NCBI RefSeq assembly: GCF_019279795.1
Contig: NC_056743.1
Span: forward strand, 624,824,248-624,888,247
Reading direction: 5' to 3'
Source of the DNA: Protopterus annectens
Lineage: Eukaryota > Chordata > Ceratodontiformes > Protopteridae
Length of the DNA: 64,000 nucleotides
A program made the translations under genes and the position numbers. Numbering within the stretch: position 1 is the first letter of the stretch; each line of letters begins with the position of its first letter. Under the pieces are notes generated by a model, which ran no database searches, was not told where the DNA came from, and was given only the letters and a program-made list of their open reading frames with translations. Shown here piece by piece: positions 22,817-34,950 of this stretch.

Positions 22817-24140
22817 GTGAGTAGAGACTGCTTTTCAATTCTGCAATTATTAGCAGCTTTGTATAAGTGTAAAGTCGAATGATTGTTTATCAGCTGTGTT
22901 GTTCCTTTTTATGTTGGCATGTTGAGGTAGAGGCTACAGTGAACGAGTTTAGAGTTCCATCACTTGCGTGATATCGTATAGACTTGAGAGTTAAAGGATC
23001 TGAAGTTTCAGTGGCTTCTCTCTCGCTCCTCTGTGTTCCTTTTTCCCTAGTTACTTGAACCATCTCTTGTTTTGTTTTATTTTATTATTATATTTGCAAT
23101 TACGTGGTCAACACTGTTATCCTCTACATATTCTGTTTGTGTCCCTTTTAGATATGGTAATTGGTGCATCAGAAAAATAAGTTGACCCCTCTCCAATTCA
23201 GTTGTATTTCAGAAGATTTATAATGTGTTCAGGTGTCTTTGTTTTAAGTTGTGCAACAATTGCTGAATGACCTGCAGTTGGTGTGGAAGTATAGCTCTGA
23301 ATTTACTTCACTAGTTCTTAAATTTTGTCTCCCTGTTGATCATTGCAGGTTGCTGGGTTGGTTAAGGCATATTCCTGTGTACTGAGAGAATGGAATTAAA
23401 AGCTTTTTTCAAAGCCTTCCTCTGGTATTTTTTGCATTATTTCATAATGACCCTACCGTTGCCTGCTGTTAAATAAAGATGTCCCTGTGTCATTAAATAC
23501 CATTTAGCAACAAGAGATCTCAGATTTAAAACATTAAGTGCAGTAGATCTATTACTTGGCAGCACTATTTCTTAACCCCTTTTGCTGTTGCTACATGTGT
23601 GAATGTGAAATATCACCACATAAGACTTTCCTGCCTTCCAGATCTGGAAAAGAGAGAGTAGGAAAAATGTTATATTTATTGCCACATTAACATTGGGAAA
23701 CTGAGGTGAGCAAAAACAAAAATGCACAGTATTGGTTTGTAACATATTTTTGTCCATTTGGGTAAGGTCCTATTCTGTGCATCTGTTTCAGGAGCAGCCT
23801 GGAGTTCGGCAGGGTAAGTGAGTGGCTGAAAACTCCAATTAAGAATGAAACCTTGGGTGTGTTTTGTATTCTCATATGTAGCTTGTTTCTTTAACTGCTA
23901 TGCAGTATTGCCAGTATTTAACAGACACTCTTATATTTTTACTAATTATTAGTTGTCACACCTGTGTAAGTCCTCGTGTAAGTGCACACCTGATTTCATT
24001 ATTTCCTCATAATTGCACATCTTGATTCTTAATGCATACATTAATTTGCTGTCTTTATACTGTGATGGTGGGTTTGAAATTTATGTTGCATCAGGTAATG
24101 ACAGCAGTTGTAAAACAGTGGCCAGATTCTGTAAAAGAAG
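22817..24140. other. rnf5 intron, no other feature seen
   Basis: AT-rich intronic DNA between the micro-exon donor and DIRS copy 2. Nothing coding or repeated is recognised. Confidence 0.55.
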
Positions 24141-24325
24141 ATGTTCTTCATGTTTCACTGTTGCAGTCATCACATTTGGGTTATCCTGTAAGGGTTAGCC
24201 CTCAGTCAGCCCGAATACCAGAGGCTTAGTATTTCTGTGTCTGTTGCTGTCGCTCCAGGACTAACATCAGGTTGTCAGTGGTATAAAAGCAGGTAGCAGA
24301 CACCATTACACCAGTCTTTCTTGCC
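24141..24325 (+). repeat. DIRS copy 2 left inverted terminal repeat
   Basis: Begins atgttcttcatgtttcactg, whose complement is kept in the internal complementary regions of copies 1 and 2. The inner end is ttcttgcc. Partner of 30466-30683. Confidence 0.9.
24282..24313 (+). promoter_or_regulatory. DIRS copy 2 left core promoter
   Basis: TATAAAAG at 24282-24289, with an initiator CAGT whose A (24313) lies exactly 31 bp from the first T of TATA. The upstream CRE has decayed to taacatca (about 24262). Drives the + strand towards gag. Confidence 0.65.
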
Positions 24326-24465
24326 GAGGAGCCCGAAGCAGAAGCAGTTCGCACAAGTGGCGATCGGCTGCTACCTGAGTTTTCATTTCTGAATTGAAGT
24401 TGAAGTATGCTAAGTACCCTGTTGGAGATCCTTTTTTTTTTTTTTTTTTTTTTTTGCTGTAACCG

Positions 24466-26252
24466 GTGTCAGAAAAAGTTAATTGTCTTGCTTGTGGAAA
24501 GCAAATACCACACCGAGACTTCATTCTTACTGCGTCACCTGTTTAGGTGCAGATCATGACGTCCCTCGCTGTCGCTTTTGTGCTTTGTTCAATGCTAGAA
24601 CTATACGTCGTTGGGCTCTTATTGTCGCTAGATATTTTCGCTGTCAGTCCTCATTCCGATATGGCTTTAATAAGCCATCCGATTACAGATGATCTGAAAA
24701 AACGTAAGGATAAAGACAGAGACAGACTGCACAGGTCTAAAACTGCCGACGACACTTCTGCTAAGCTAGTCGTCAGTTCTCCAATCCTCCAGTGAGGCAC
24801 TTTCACAGCCCCTGATGCCTGCTTCTGTGGATTTGCAGGCCACTACGGAGACCCTTTCGGAGTCCAGTATGCCGCGAGACTCTTCTTCAAATAAGGATCC
24901 TACAGATGTCTCTACCTTGGATGGGTCCGTAGTCGCTGAGCAGGCACCAGCTTCTGAGGAAGTACTTCATACTACCAATACTCATACCAGGGTATGAATT
25001 ATGCCTAAAAAATCAACGACCCAAGCTCAGGCACCTGCTTCCTTGCCTCTATCATAAAGGCTTAAAATGGCAGAAGACCTTATTATGCTTATTAGGGGAA
25101 GCCAGGCTAACCCTTCCAAAAGAAAGAGACTTGTCCCCAGTAGTTTTATCTGAACAGGAGTCCGATGCCTCTGATGCTTCTGAATATGAAGACTTGTAAC
25201 CCCTCTCTGCTTATGAGGATTCTAATGCAGAGGAATTCATTCCTTCTGCCTCTCCACCCGAGGATCTTTCATTTGGGGAAATCCTTCAAACTTTCAGGAG
25301 AGCATTTCCAGTGGGAATGTCAAGACTATCCTCAGTCAAAAAAGAGACTCAGGGAATTCTTAGATTTACCACAACACAGACCTTTGCTCATTCTTCCTGT
25401 CCTGGATGTTGTGGATGATGTTTTTATGGAATCCAGCTTGACTTTTGACACCCTTCCTCCTGCTCCCAGGAAACCTGACAGGTATTAGAGAGTCCCTGAC
25501 TCTCACAAATTCCTTTTCAAAAAATCTTACTGCTGACCCAGAGGTAATCTCTCAAGGACTTAAAGGAATTAAAGCAACCTCAGCTAAGAATCCCACCCCA
25601 CCAGACAGGGATTCCCGAGCTTTAGACAGATGGGGTAAAAAAGTATACACCTCTGTTACTCTTGCTATTAGAGCATTAAATTGTCAGTTCCACGTGCTGA
25701 AATATCAGCAGCATACCATGGAACTCCTCAAACAAAAAATATCTTCCTTTCCTGCTTGTGCAGAAAATAAAGAATTACAAGAGCTAATGAATTCTGCAAG
25801 TCAAGTTACTAAGCACACCTTGCAATGTGGCTTTGACACCCTAGAAGCATCTTGCAGGGCAGCAGTCACTGGTTCTGTCCTTGGAAGGCATGCTTTGCTT
25901 AAGGAACAGACCTTGCCAAACCATGTCAAATCCAAGTTATTGGACGCACCATTGAACAAAGACCATTTATTTGGCACCAAGGCAGAAGAGGTCTTAAAGA
26001 TGGAAGAAAAAGCTAAGTCTATGCAGACAGTTAGACTTCTTACAGGTCCAGCCTCCGAGATTCATTAGGCATTGCCCCTCGAAGCACTGGTACTTTCCTA
26101 CCCCCTACAGGCCAGCTCAGCCTCGACCCAGGGAAAGGAGACCCCCCCCCAGACAGCAGCCCCAGGGAATGCAGAGATGTAAGCAATGGAGTTCTTCCTC
26201 TTCAAAAACAGGGAGTGCAAAGCTACCCCCTTATGGTGAGAACTCACAATGA
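24466..26252 (+). pseudogene. DIRS gag, copy 2
   Basis: The start codon has become GTG (24466), just after a T-run of about 24. The Cys/His module (NCLACGK...CGADHD...CRFCALF) is readable. The acidic middle part (24900-25330) is intact in content but crosses frames. The core (25445-26068) has LTADPEVISQG, TSAKNPTPPDRDSRALDRWGKKVY, CGFDTLEASCRAAVTGS and LLDAPLNKDHLFG. A TAG interrupts at about 25487 and frames shift near 26030. Its middle region shows what copy 1 has lost. Gag of DIRS is thought to package the RNA. Confidence 0.87.
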
Positions 26253-27960
26253 CTTTACACCTGCAACCCTTACCTCTGCCCACGTTGCTTGTGCCCTAGG
26301 AGGACGGCTCTCCTTCCATGCAAGCAAATGGGCCTCTATTACCAACGACGGATGGGTCCTCAACATAGTGTCCCAGGGATGCAGATTTTATTTCCACACA
26401 CTGCCAGCCCCAAAAGAGTTCCCAGATCTTCCTCCAAACCAGTGGGCAGAGGCCAAAAAGCAAGTTCTTTCCCTGCTCTCCATGAGGGCAATACAGCATG
26501 TTCCTGCAAAACAGATAGGCCAAGGTTTCTATTCCACACTCTTCCTGGTACCCAGAAAAGAGGGCACATGGTGCCCCATCCTCTATCTACCCATTCTAAA
26601 CACCTTTCTGGTAATACCAAAATTCAAAATGCTCACCCTCCAGCAGCTTCTACCTATGCTTTTCAAGGATGCTTGGTTAGCCACCCTAAACCTAAAAGAG
26701 GCGTACCTACACACCCAATCAGGGAATCTTGCAGGAAATATCTACGTTTCAGGGCAGGATCTATGCACTTTCAGTTCTATGTGCTTCCCTTTGGCTTATC
26801 CAATGCTCCCAGAGTTTTTACAAAATGCCTGGCTCCAGCCATTGCTTTTTGCAGACAAAGAAATATTCAAATTTACCCCTACTTAGACGATTGCCTGATT
26901 CAGGCAGTCGGGAAATCCTGTTACATCACCTGAACTCTGCAAAGGACCTACTGACCTCCCTGGGGTATACTATCAATGAAAAGAAATCCAGAATTAGTCC
27001 CCACACAAAAAAATTGTATTCCTGGGAACAAGCCTGGACACAGCATCCCAGATGGCATTCCTTACTCCAGAAAAACAAGCCTACCTGACAGACTACTTCT
27101 CTCAACTAGCCACCAGAACTCAGTTAACCACAAGGAAAATTCTGCAAAGCTCTAGGGTTCATGGCTTCCTGCACCTTACTCATTCCATATGCCAGACTGC
27201 ATATGAGGAAACTACAATGGTACCTAAAAAGCCTTTGGTGTCAACACTCTCAAGACCTGGAAATTCTCATACCAATGATACCTTGTCTAAGGAAAGATTT
27301 TCTTTGGTGGGCAGCAGCATGCAACCACAACAAGGGACTTCCCTTCTCACAACCCCACGCCGCCCAGACTCTCTGCACATCAACCAAAAAGAGATGTTAG
27401 CTGTTCAGTGCGCCCTGACAGCCTTCAGACCCCTACTCTTCTAGGGGCCTCTACTGATCAAGACAGACAACACCACAGTGATGTGGTATATCAACAAGCA
27501 GGGAGGGACACACTCTTATCCTCTCTGCAGGCTTGCCATGACCCTTTGGCCCTTTCTCTAAACTTTCTGTCAGCCAATTTAAGCAGAAACCTGCTAGACC
27601 CAACACGAGTGGAAGCTAGACCAGAGCACCTTCAACCTTGTAACCCAGAAATGGAGCACCCTAAAGATCGATCTCTTTGCCTCCCACTCCAATCATCAGC
27701 TCAGAAAATTCTGCACAAGGGAAACCTCACAGCAAGGCCTGGAAAGTAGATGCCTTATCCTTCCAGTGGGTGAACCTCTCAGTGTGGGCATTTCCCCCTC
27801 TACAACTCGTATCAAGGGTACTGCTCAAAATAAGAGAGGAAAATCTGAGGGAAATCCTGATTTGCAGCAGACTAGCTGCACCAGCACTGGTACCCACTGC
27901 TGCGCAGCCTGTCACCCCTGCCACCATGGCACCTACCTCAGATCCCTACACTCCTGACCC
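26240..27960 (+). pseudogene. DIRS reverse transcriptase-RNase H, copy 2
   Basis: The N-terminal part reads in frame from HNDFTPATL to NLKEAYLHT (to about 26710). It then shifts to the frame carrying VLPFGLSNAPRVF and an intact YPYLDDCL catalytic box (near 26877), and shifts again near 26905. RNase H keeps INQKEMLAVQCALTAF and TDNTTVMWYINKQGG. It lacks the first catalytic segment (ASDYAWGAH of copies 1 and 3), removed by a deletion of about 65-70 bp near 27367. A second deletion of about 50 bp near 27560 removes part of the segment before LSRNL. Confidence 0.87.
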
Positions 27961-28379
27961 AAGGAAGGGAGAATTCATGCATCCCCAATTGCAGAGCCTC
28001 AACCTGGCAGCCTGGCTTATTCCCTGACAACCCCTCAAGCTGCCAGCCTAAGCAAACAAGTTATAGATATTATATGTGAGGCCAGATGCCGCGGCACTAG
28101 TTACTCCTTTGCTGAGAAGTGGAAAAGGTTTTGCACCTGGATCCAGGCTAAGGGAGCCAAAACGGCACAGCCCTCCCTATCTCTCATCCTGGATTACCTA
28201 CCCAACTACTACACAGGGGTCTATCCTTCTCTTCTATTAAAATTCATGCCTCTGCCATATCTGCTTATTACAACACAGAGCCTTCTCTCTTCTCATACCC
28301 TCTCATCAAACAGTTCTTAAAAGGGGCTAACAACTTAAGGCCACCCAGGAGAGCTCCTACCCCAGCCTGGGACCTTAAC

Positions 28380-29481
28380 CAGAACACACAGGGTTAGAGT
28401 TGCTGGTGCCATGTCAGACTCTAAGCCGGTCACGAGCGGTGTCCCACAGGGCTCAGTCCTGGGCCCCCTCTTGTTCGGCATTTATTTTTCTGAAGTGCAG
28501 GCAAACATAGGGGGATTGTGGCTGACAAAATTTGCAGATGACTGCAAACTGGGCACCATAATTGACACTCCATCAGACACAGACATCCTCCAGAGAGGTC
28601 TCATAGAAATGGATAACTGGTGCCAGAGCCATGGCCTTAAGCTAAATGCCAAAAAATGTATAGTCATACCCTTTGGGAAAAACAAGGTAACCCCTAATTA
28701 CCACATAGGTGGTAATCCATTAAACACGGAATAAGTTATCAGGGACCTGGGGACCCAAGTTGACAGTAACCTCTTTTTTGACACTTACATTGCCAAAGTG
28801 GTTAGGAAGACCTTCTACATTTCCCACCTGATCATGAAGGGATTCACATCCAGATCAGGAGAGGTCATTGTACCCCTGTACTCTTCACTTATCAGACCAA
28901 TGATTGAGTACAACGCGCCATTCAGAATGTACCTTACCCGACACCTGCAGCAGTTGGAAAGACCCCAAAAGTTCCTCACCAAAAGAATAAAGGGGCTCAA
29001 ACATATGTCATACGATGCCCGACTGAAGAAACTCCAGCTCTATTCAGTCGCATACCATCTGCTCAGAGGTGATCTGTGCCTGACATACAAGACCATGTCC
29101 AACCCGGAATTAATGGACATGCTCCACCTCAAAAAATCCAAATCCACCAGAACCACGAGAGCAAGAGACTTAAACCTCAACACGGATATAAATAGGACAT
29201 GCTGGAGGGACAGATTCATCACCCAGAGACTCCCTACACTATGGAACAGAATCCCAGTCCACGTGAGGCAGAGCCCCTCACTGACTCTGTTCAAGAGAAA
29301 TCTTGACGAGTGGATGGGAGATCATAGGTTTACCCCGGGAATCATCTCTGTGTCACTGCTGGACAGAGGCACAGCAAACTAATGGGTATAGTATTCTCAT
29401 CCTAAGGGGTGGTGAAAGCCACACACACTCTGGCTAGGCTTATAAATGCCCTAGGGCAGATAGCCTAGTATGAACCTATGA
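28380..29481 (+). mobile_element. CR1-like LINE, copy C, nested in DIRS copy 2
   Basis: A 5'-truncated LINE of about 1.1 kb. It starts within the RT just before motif B (THRVRVAGAMSDSKPVTSG) and ends with the family tail agcctagtatgaacctatga. The DIRS recombinase reading continues across it. AAC is found at both junctions, so any target duplication is 3 bp or microhomology. It must be younger than DIRS copy 2. Confidence 0.93.
28411..29382 (+). pseudogene. CR1-like RT C-terminal half, copy C
   Basis: The frame starts within the RT: SGVPQGSVLGPLLFGIYFS (motif B) and KFADDCKLG (motif C, intact FADD). It stops at 28732, then resumes in another frame (28798-29382) with VIVPLYSSLIRPMIEYNAPF and the C-terminal WRDRFITQRLPTLWNRIP. 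Only one TAA and a frameshift separate the two parts, so this copy is relatively young. Confidence 0.9.
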
Positions 29482-30179
29482 ACTTTGTGTTGGAAAAGCT
29501 TACCCTGCCCCCTTTGAACCTGCATCTTCAGCAGAATTAAAATTTCTGTCTTGGAAAACACCCTTGCTTCTGGCCATCACTTCAGCAAGAAGAATATCAG
29601 AGCTACAAGCACTCATGGCAGTAGAGCCCTTCATCATTTTCCATGCTGACAGAGTCTCACTCAGGACTAACCCATCCTTCATGCCTAAAGTGGTGTCCAG
29701 TGTGGCTCTCAACCAATCCATACATTTGCCCACCTTCTTCCCTAAGCCACAAAACAAGGGGGAAAGGATTCTGCACAGCTCAGATTCTATCTGGACAGAT
29801 CTAAATCTTTCAGACTGATCAATTGTTAGTCAGTTTCGCAGCAGGAGCAGAGGGCAAGCCCATATCCAAACAAACAGTCTCCAAATGGATAGCACACTGC
29901 ATCCATTTCTGCTACAAACAACATGGAAAACCACCCCCAAAGGGGGTCAGGACACATTCCACAAGAGCAACCTCCACCTCTGCAGCATTTCTCAGAGGGG
30001 TCCCCACCAGGGACTTCCTAGAGGCTGCAACATGGACATCTGTTCATACCTTCACCAAGCATTACCACATGCCTATCTTTTCCAAATCCAGGGCAGGCTT
30101 TGCCACCACAGTCTTGCACTGCATCTTAGCCAGCCCCTAGTTTACTTGACTGCCATTTCTTCAGCTTTGGGAATCAACC

Positions 30180-30275
30180 CAAATGTGAGGACTGCACCAG
30201 TGAAACACGAAGAACATAGTACAGTTGTGTACATTTACCATAAATGTAGATGTTAGAGTGTATTCAGTGTTGCAG
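30180..30275. repeat. DIRS copy 2 internal complementary region
   Basis: Centre gaacat/agtacagttgtg at 30217/30218. The left half mirrors the element's left end and the right half its right end, as in copies 1 and 3. Confidence 0.9.
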
Positions 30276-30310
30276 TCCTGGTTTCCCTCCTTCCACCCCC
30301 CTTGTCTCTC

Positions 30311-30404
30311 TCTACCTTTCTCCTTACAGAGATTCCTTTTATTTTTGGTATTTACGTTCTACCTTTCTCCTTACAGGGATTCCTTTTATTTTTGGTATTT
30401 ACGT
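30311..30404. repeat. 47-bp tandem duplication in DIRS copy 2 tail
   Basis: Units 30311-30357 and 30358-30404 (tctacctttctccttacag...) differ by one A/G. Confidence 0.94.
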
Positions 30405-30465
30405 TCTACTGGTGGTGTTCTTCCATCATAACCTAGCTCCCTATTTGGGGGCTTCTGACAGTTAG

Positions 30466-30683
30466 GGCAAGAAAAACTGATGTAATGGCGTCGGCTGCCT
30501 GATTTTATACCACTGACACCTGACGTCAGTCCTGGAGTGACAGCAACTGACGCAGAAATGCTATGCCTCTGGTGTTCGGGCCTACTGAGGACTACACCTG
30601 GCAGGATAACCCAAATGTGATGACTGCAACAGTGAATACACTCTCTAACATTTGCATTTATGGTAAGTGTACACAACTGTACT
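30466..30683 (-). repeat. DIRS copy 2 right inverted terminal repeat
   Basis: Inverted partner of 24141-24325. The + strand outer end reads atttatGGTAAGTgtacac (splice-donor-like, 30662-30668) and closes with aactgtact. Confidence 0.9.
30478..30528 (-). promoter_or_regulatory. DIRS copy 2 right (antisense) core promoter
   Basis: On the minus strand: CRE TGACGTCA (30521-30528), TATAAAA (first T at 30509) and CAGT with A at 30478, exactly 31 bp downstream of the TATA start. It would drive antisense transcription into the recombinase gene. Confidence 0.6.
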
Positions 30684-32225
30684 TTTTTGTTAGTGATTTT
30701 CCAATGGTAGGATATACATTGCAGCATTTGAGTCGAGTCGCAATACATTTTTACACTTGGCTATAGTTATGTATTTAGGCTGTCTTTTTATAAAAAGCTT
30801 CATAAACTTTTTATTTATCCACGTCCCAAATAAATTTAGAATTTACTATTGTAATCTTTTCCTTGGTTTAATGTATGTTGCCACTGTAAACTTTAATGGG
30901 ACACCTTTGTGCATGATTGGTGGTGCACCTGTTAGTCTATGGATGCAACACACCTTTCCTACACTGACACCACTAAGGTTAAGTTTACTGTTTTTCCCCA
31001 TTGACGTCAGTGTATGGAGATAGTATTTTTAAGTGTTTTTCTTGTTGAAGTACAAGAAGAAAATGTTCCATAATGGGTAAAGGTGCTGTTGCACCACATG
31101 ATGTGGTACAAATGTAAGATTGGAAAAAGTTGGACATTACAATGTCTGTCTTTCTCTCTTTGTGTGCATCTCTCTCCCTCTCTGTTTTTCTCGCACAACA
31201 CACAGATACACACACGGAAGTGGAAGATAAGTCAGCAGTGAAACACTTGAATTTTAGTTATGCACATGTACTTTTTCACAGAAGGCAGCCAGCTGTGGGA
31301 GTAAATGTTTGAGGGTGTTCTTTGATACCTTTTTCTGTCTCTTGACAGAAACGAGTGCAGTAAAGGAGACAGTGTTATGATGCATTACTGCGTGACAGAA
31401 TTAGTTTGTGTTACTAATAGAAGAAGCAAAACACTTGGGTCTCCATTTGACTTTTAAATTGCTGACAGCATATTTCAGCGTATAACGAATTACAAATTAA
31501 TTTATGTAGCTTTTATATGGAGAGCTGCTGTGTTTTTTAAAATCCCTCTGCCTGATGATCATCAGACCCCTCTGACTTAAATGGCAAGGCTGTGGGAGCA
31601 TGTTTCTGAGGCCTGTACTCTACCGAGTGTTATCCAAGCAGTGAAACAAGCCCCCTCTCCCAGGATAGGTGAGCCATATGCCACTCGCTTCCATCCTCCT
31701 GCTCCACTTCCTCCAGCTCCTGTCCCTGCTAATTAAACACTGATTGTCTGCATCACATTTAAGGCTTTAACCCCACTCACCATGTGAGAGGGATAGAGAG
31801 AGCTACCCTTAACTGTGTGCAGCAGAAGGTGGCTGCATTATTCTTTATTTTTTGTGTTGGGACATGTCTGATACTGACTTGGCTGGCAGTGCTTTCAAAG
31901 TGAGAACTTAGCAAGTTGGTTGAGCGGACTGACGTAGGTGAAGGAGTTAACTTGATTTTGAACCGGAATAATTTAGGGATGAATCAAACGGAGATTTGTA
32001 AATTTGTGTTGTACATTTTAATTTTATTTTATTGAGTTTCTCAACCATTTATAAATTTTTAGGGGTGAATCAAACGGAGATTTGTAGAGTTGTGTTGTAC
32101 ATTTTAATTTGATTTTGTTGAGTTTCTCAACCATTTATAAAATGATCCCTTTGGTGAAAAAAAAACTAGTTCTTAATGGTTTTAAATTTATTCTTCTAAG
32201 TTAATGTTGCAACATTCTTATTTTT
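30684..32225. other. rnf5 intron, no gene seen
   Basis: Unique DNA with a pyrimidine-rich stretch (31140-31190) and the 86-bp duplication at 31972-32142. No domain is recognised in the short open frames. Confidence 0.55.
31972..32142. repeat. 86-bp tandem duplication
   Basis: Units about 31972-32057 and 32058-32142 (tttaggg(a/g)tgaatcaaac...) differ at several sites. Confidence 0.92.
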
Positions 32226-33585
32226 TATAGGTTCATAAGTTAGTACTAGGCTAACTACCCTTGCAGGCCATTTTAAGTCTAGTCAATTTCCTTTTTGAGG
32301 CTTGAAATAATAACCTCTTCCATTTGGTTATAGATTGGTTTCTGTCCATTACTAGTACAGGGGGCAGTCCTGGGGTAGAGTTGTTTCCCATCCATAGATC
32401 TAAGTTGTTGTTGAAAATGGACAGGGATTATTTTTTTATGTGGATGATGTCTATTCCACAGCAGAGGTATCCTCTGGTTTGCAGGAAAAGTTATATTTCA
32501 CAAGTCTGCTGATTGTTGCAAAAGAGGTTTAGACCCCTAGACAGAGTACCTCTGATGCTATTTGACTTGTTGATGTGCAGTGTATCCATCAGTAATGGGT
32601 CAGAGGATGCCTTCTATGCCAGACACGAGTCACTTCTTAGTAGTCTGTAGGATACCAAGTATAGTGATTAGGAATTTGAGTCAGTCCATTTAGGACATGT
32701 TTAGACCTTGTATATTAATAAGCAATCTCTGTGGGCATTCCTGTTCTTGCATGTGTCTTGACAGATGCATGCCAAAGAGGGCTTTATATTCAGTGACTGG
32801 CCTGATGAGGTCTGAGTAAAGGGGAACAATGACACCCCTAGATCTAGACACAGTCCCTTTATTTATAAGCTGTGTAATATAGAAGGACTTTTTTTTCAAC
32901 AATGGACATATGTTGGCCAAAAGTTCCCAAATCCCGAACAATTGGGTCATGTCTTAGGGAGTATTGTATATGTGGTAGTTCCCTGGGGTAGATGACTTCC
33001 TAAAGGAGAAATTAAATTAATGCATTTTTTGTAATTTAGTTTCAGACCATGAGTTTGAAACCAGTTATTTGAGACAAACCTTCCTGCAGGGTCACAAAGT
33101 CATCTGGGGATTTAATGACTGCTCTTAGGTTAGTCATTTGCAAACATAGCCAGCCAGAGCCCTTTGGTATTGGCTATTACTTTAGAAAATTAGATGTCAA
33201 ATAGAAGAGGTCCTAGTACAGAATCCTGGGGGGATTCCACTGGTGGCTGGTCTCTTTGTGGAGGAAATTTGCCCTATTTTGATTATTTACATTCTATCTG
33301 TGACCCATTCGGCATAGGGGTTTATTCCTAGTTTTTATTTAGCTTTTCTACTATGCCTCAGTGAGGAATTGTCAAAAGCTTTGACCAGGTCGATATATGA
33401 GGTGTGTACCATTTTTGACTTCATCCATTGCTCTGGTGACCTTTTCAAAATAATCCACCAGTTTGATTAAGCATGACCTGCCCATGATGAATCCAAACTG
33501 AGGCTGGTCCAGTGTTTGAGAGGCCTCTGTGTTCTGAATGATTTTTTCAATGGCTTTGCATATTAAGTGTCTGGGTCTGTTGAAG
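32226..33585 (-). mobile_element. CR1-like LINE, copy D
   Basis: Reverse-strand, 5'-truncated. The tail starts at 32230 (taggttcataagttagtactaggc, complement of the family tail). The minus-strand frame 32690-32950 has VIVPLYSDLIRPVTEYKALFGM. Further 5', near 33400-33540, the minus strand reads QFGFIMGRSCLIKLVDYFEKVTRAMDE, split by frameshifts. It is more diverged than copies B, C and E. Confidence 0.85.
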
Positions 33586-34830
33586 ATCCATCCTTATGCT
33601 GGGGAATCCCTGCATCTGTTCTTCATTTGCTGGGTACAACACCTATATTGAAGCTGAGATTGAACTAGAAAATATGTTCTGTAACCTAAACCAGAATGAA
33701 CTTAAAGCTCTGAAACAACCCACACGGGCAAAACAAGGAGAATTAAGAATGCTGATAAGGGAGGAGGCATTTTTGTCACTGGCGCAATATCATACGATGC
33801 CAAAATAGATGAAAAGCTAGAAAGTCAGTACTATGAAAACGTCAAATTCAACACTGTGCCAAAAGCATATGAAGACATCCATAGAAAGATCACCAAACTA
33901 TATGAAGAACTAATTCGCAGCAGACTCCTGGACTTTCCATTCCTCGCCCAAGGTTACCTGAATTTTTTGGGATCCTAAGACCCACAAGGACGTCTACTCA
34001 CTGTGTAGACCATTCATGACAGGAAGTAGATCTGCCACTGACCCCTTTCCATATGTTTGAAAGTCCAAGTAAAAGCATTAGCAAAATAGGGAAAATTCTT
34101 CAGGGTGGACACACTAGATTTTATGAAGAAGATTAAAATCATTTAAAGTGAACATTGATGCCTTGCTGGTTACAACTGACATTGAAGCACTTTATCTAGT
34201 TCTGCTTCACAAATAATGCATGTATACTGAGAGGGAAGCCATAGAAAAGGAGACCACAGCCCTCTTTTGGCAAGTAAACCTCACCACCACTTTACTAGAA
34301 AGCCTAGTCAGCAACATTTTCTTCCTGTTTAACAGTTCTGTCAACAGAATTATGGTGCCTGCCATGTTCCCAGCCTTGCCAACATGGTGCTCTCCAAATA
34401 GGAGACTATGTACGACTTGGAATTAACATGATCCAGTGCTGCATTTGCTTTATTGAAAAGCCGCATGATGGTCTGAACTTTGGCTCTAAATGATTCTGTA
34501 GTGACCCCCCCTTCCTGTCCGATTGGCAAAAATTGGTAAATAAGTTGTGAGTGAATGGATGGATGACGCAGATGAAGACCTCAAACACATTAAGAGCTAC
34601 TTGGAATCAAAAGAACACCACTGAAGTTTCCCTGGATTAAATATTACCTGTTCAATTAAAAGCATACTACAGCTACAAATCTTAATGATTCAAACTTTTA
34701 CTGAGTATTATCAGACTCCCACAATGAACTGTAGGCACTTGCAGTGTTGCAGTAAGGTAAACTATATCCCTTTTGTTTTGATAATTAGGGACTCATTACA
34801 ACTTGCATTCAAATATGAATTCTCTTAATA
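33586..34830 (+). mobile_element. Penelope-like (PLE) retroelement relic
   Basis: Weak but ordered similarity to PLE reverse transcriptases: NELKALKQPTRA then DKGGGIFV (33755-33785; family consensus ADKGGAIVV), LNFLDPKTHKD (near 33957; family LPKIHK) and LLVTTDIEALY (near 34163; RT motif A). Then LLESLVSNIFFLFN, ACHVPSLANM (near 34365; motif B-like) and YQTPTMNCRHLQ near 34710. Frames change often, and no GIY-YIG endonuclease is seen. It is truncated on the right by CR1-like copy E. Confidence 0.6.
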
Positions 34831-34950
34831 ATTGCAATTCTTCTGTTTGGTATCTACTTCTCTGAAGTACAGGCTAACACAGAAGGTCTTTGGCCAACGA
34901 AGTTCGCAGATGACTGCAAACTAGGAGCCATAATTGAAACTCCTAACTAT

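Larger units (their letters stand above)
27926..30140 (+). pseudogene. DIRS tyrosine recombinase, copy 2 (interrupted)
   Basis: ATG 27926 is in a perfect Kozak context (gccaccATGg). The SAM-like domain follows to the DLN of the PAWDLN motif at about 28379, where CR1-like copy C is inserted. The frame resumes at 29481 with NFVLEKLTLP, then the first catalytic Arg in AITSARRISELQAL and the His-x-x-Arg box HSTRATSTSAAF (about 29960). The nucleophile region is WTSVHTFTKHYHMP, ending ILASP and TAG at 30138. A further frameshift lies around 29510 and another near 29800. Confidence 0.88.
24141..30683 (+). mobile_element. DIRS-type retrotransposon, copy 2 (split by a LINE)
   Basis: Left inverted repeat 24141-24325, gag 24466-26252, RT-RNase H 26240-27960, tyrosine recombinase 27926-30140 interrupted by CR1-like copy C (28380-29481), internal complementary region 30180-30275 and right inverted repeat 30466-30683. 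Without the LINE it would be about 5.44 kb. Terminal sequence is closer to copy 1 than to copy 3, so copies 1 and 2 are one subfamily. Frameshifts and RNase H deletions disable it. Confidence 0.92.

Noticed and set aside
31002..31009. Another TGACGTCA palindrome
   Set aside because: It has no TATA or initiator at the DIRS spacing and lies outside the elements, so it is not counted as a promoter.
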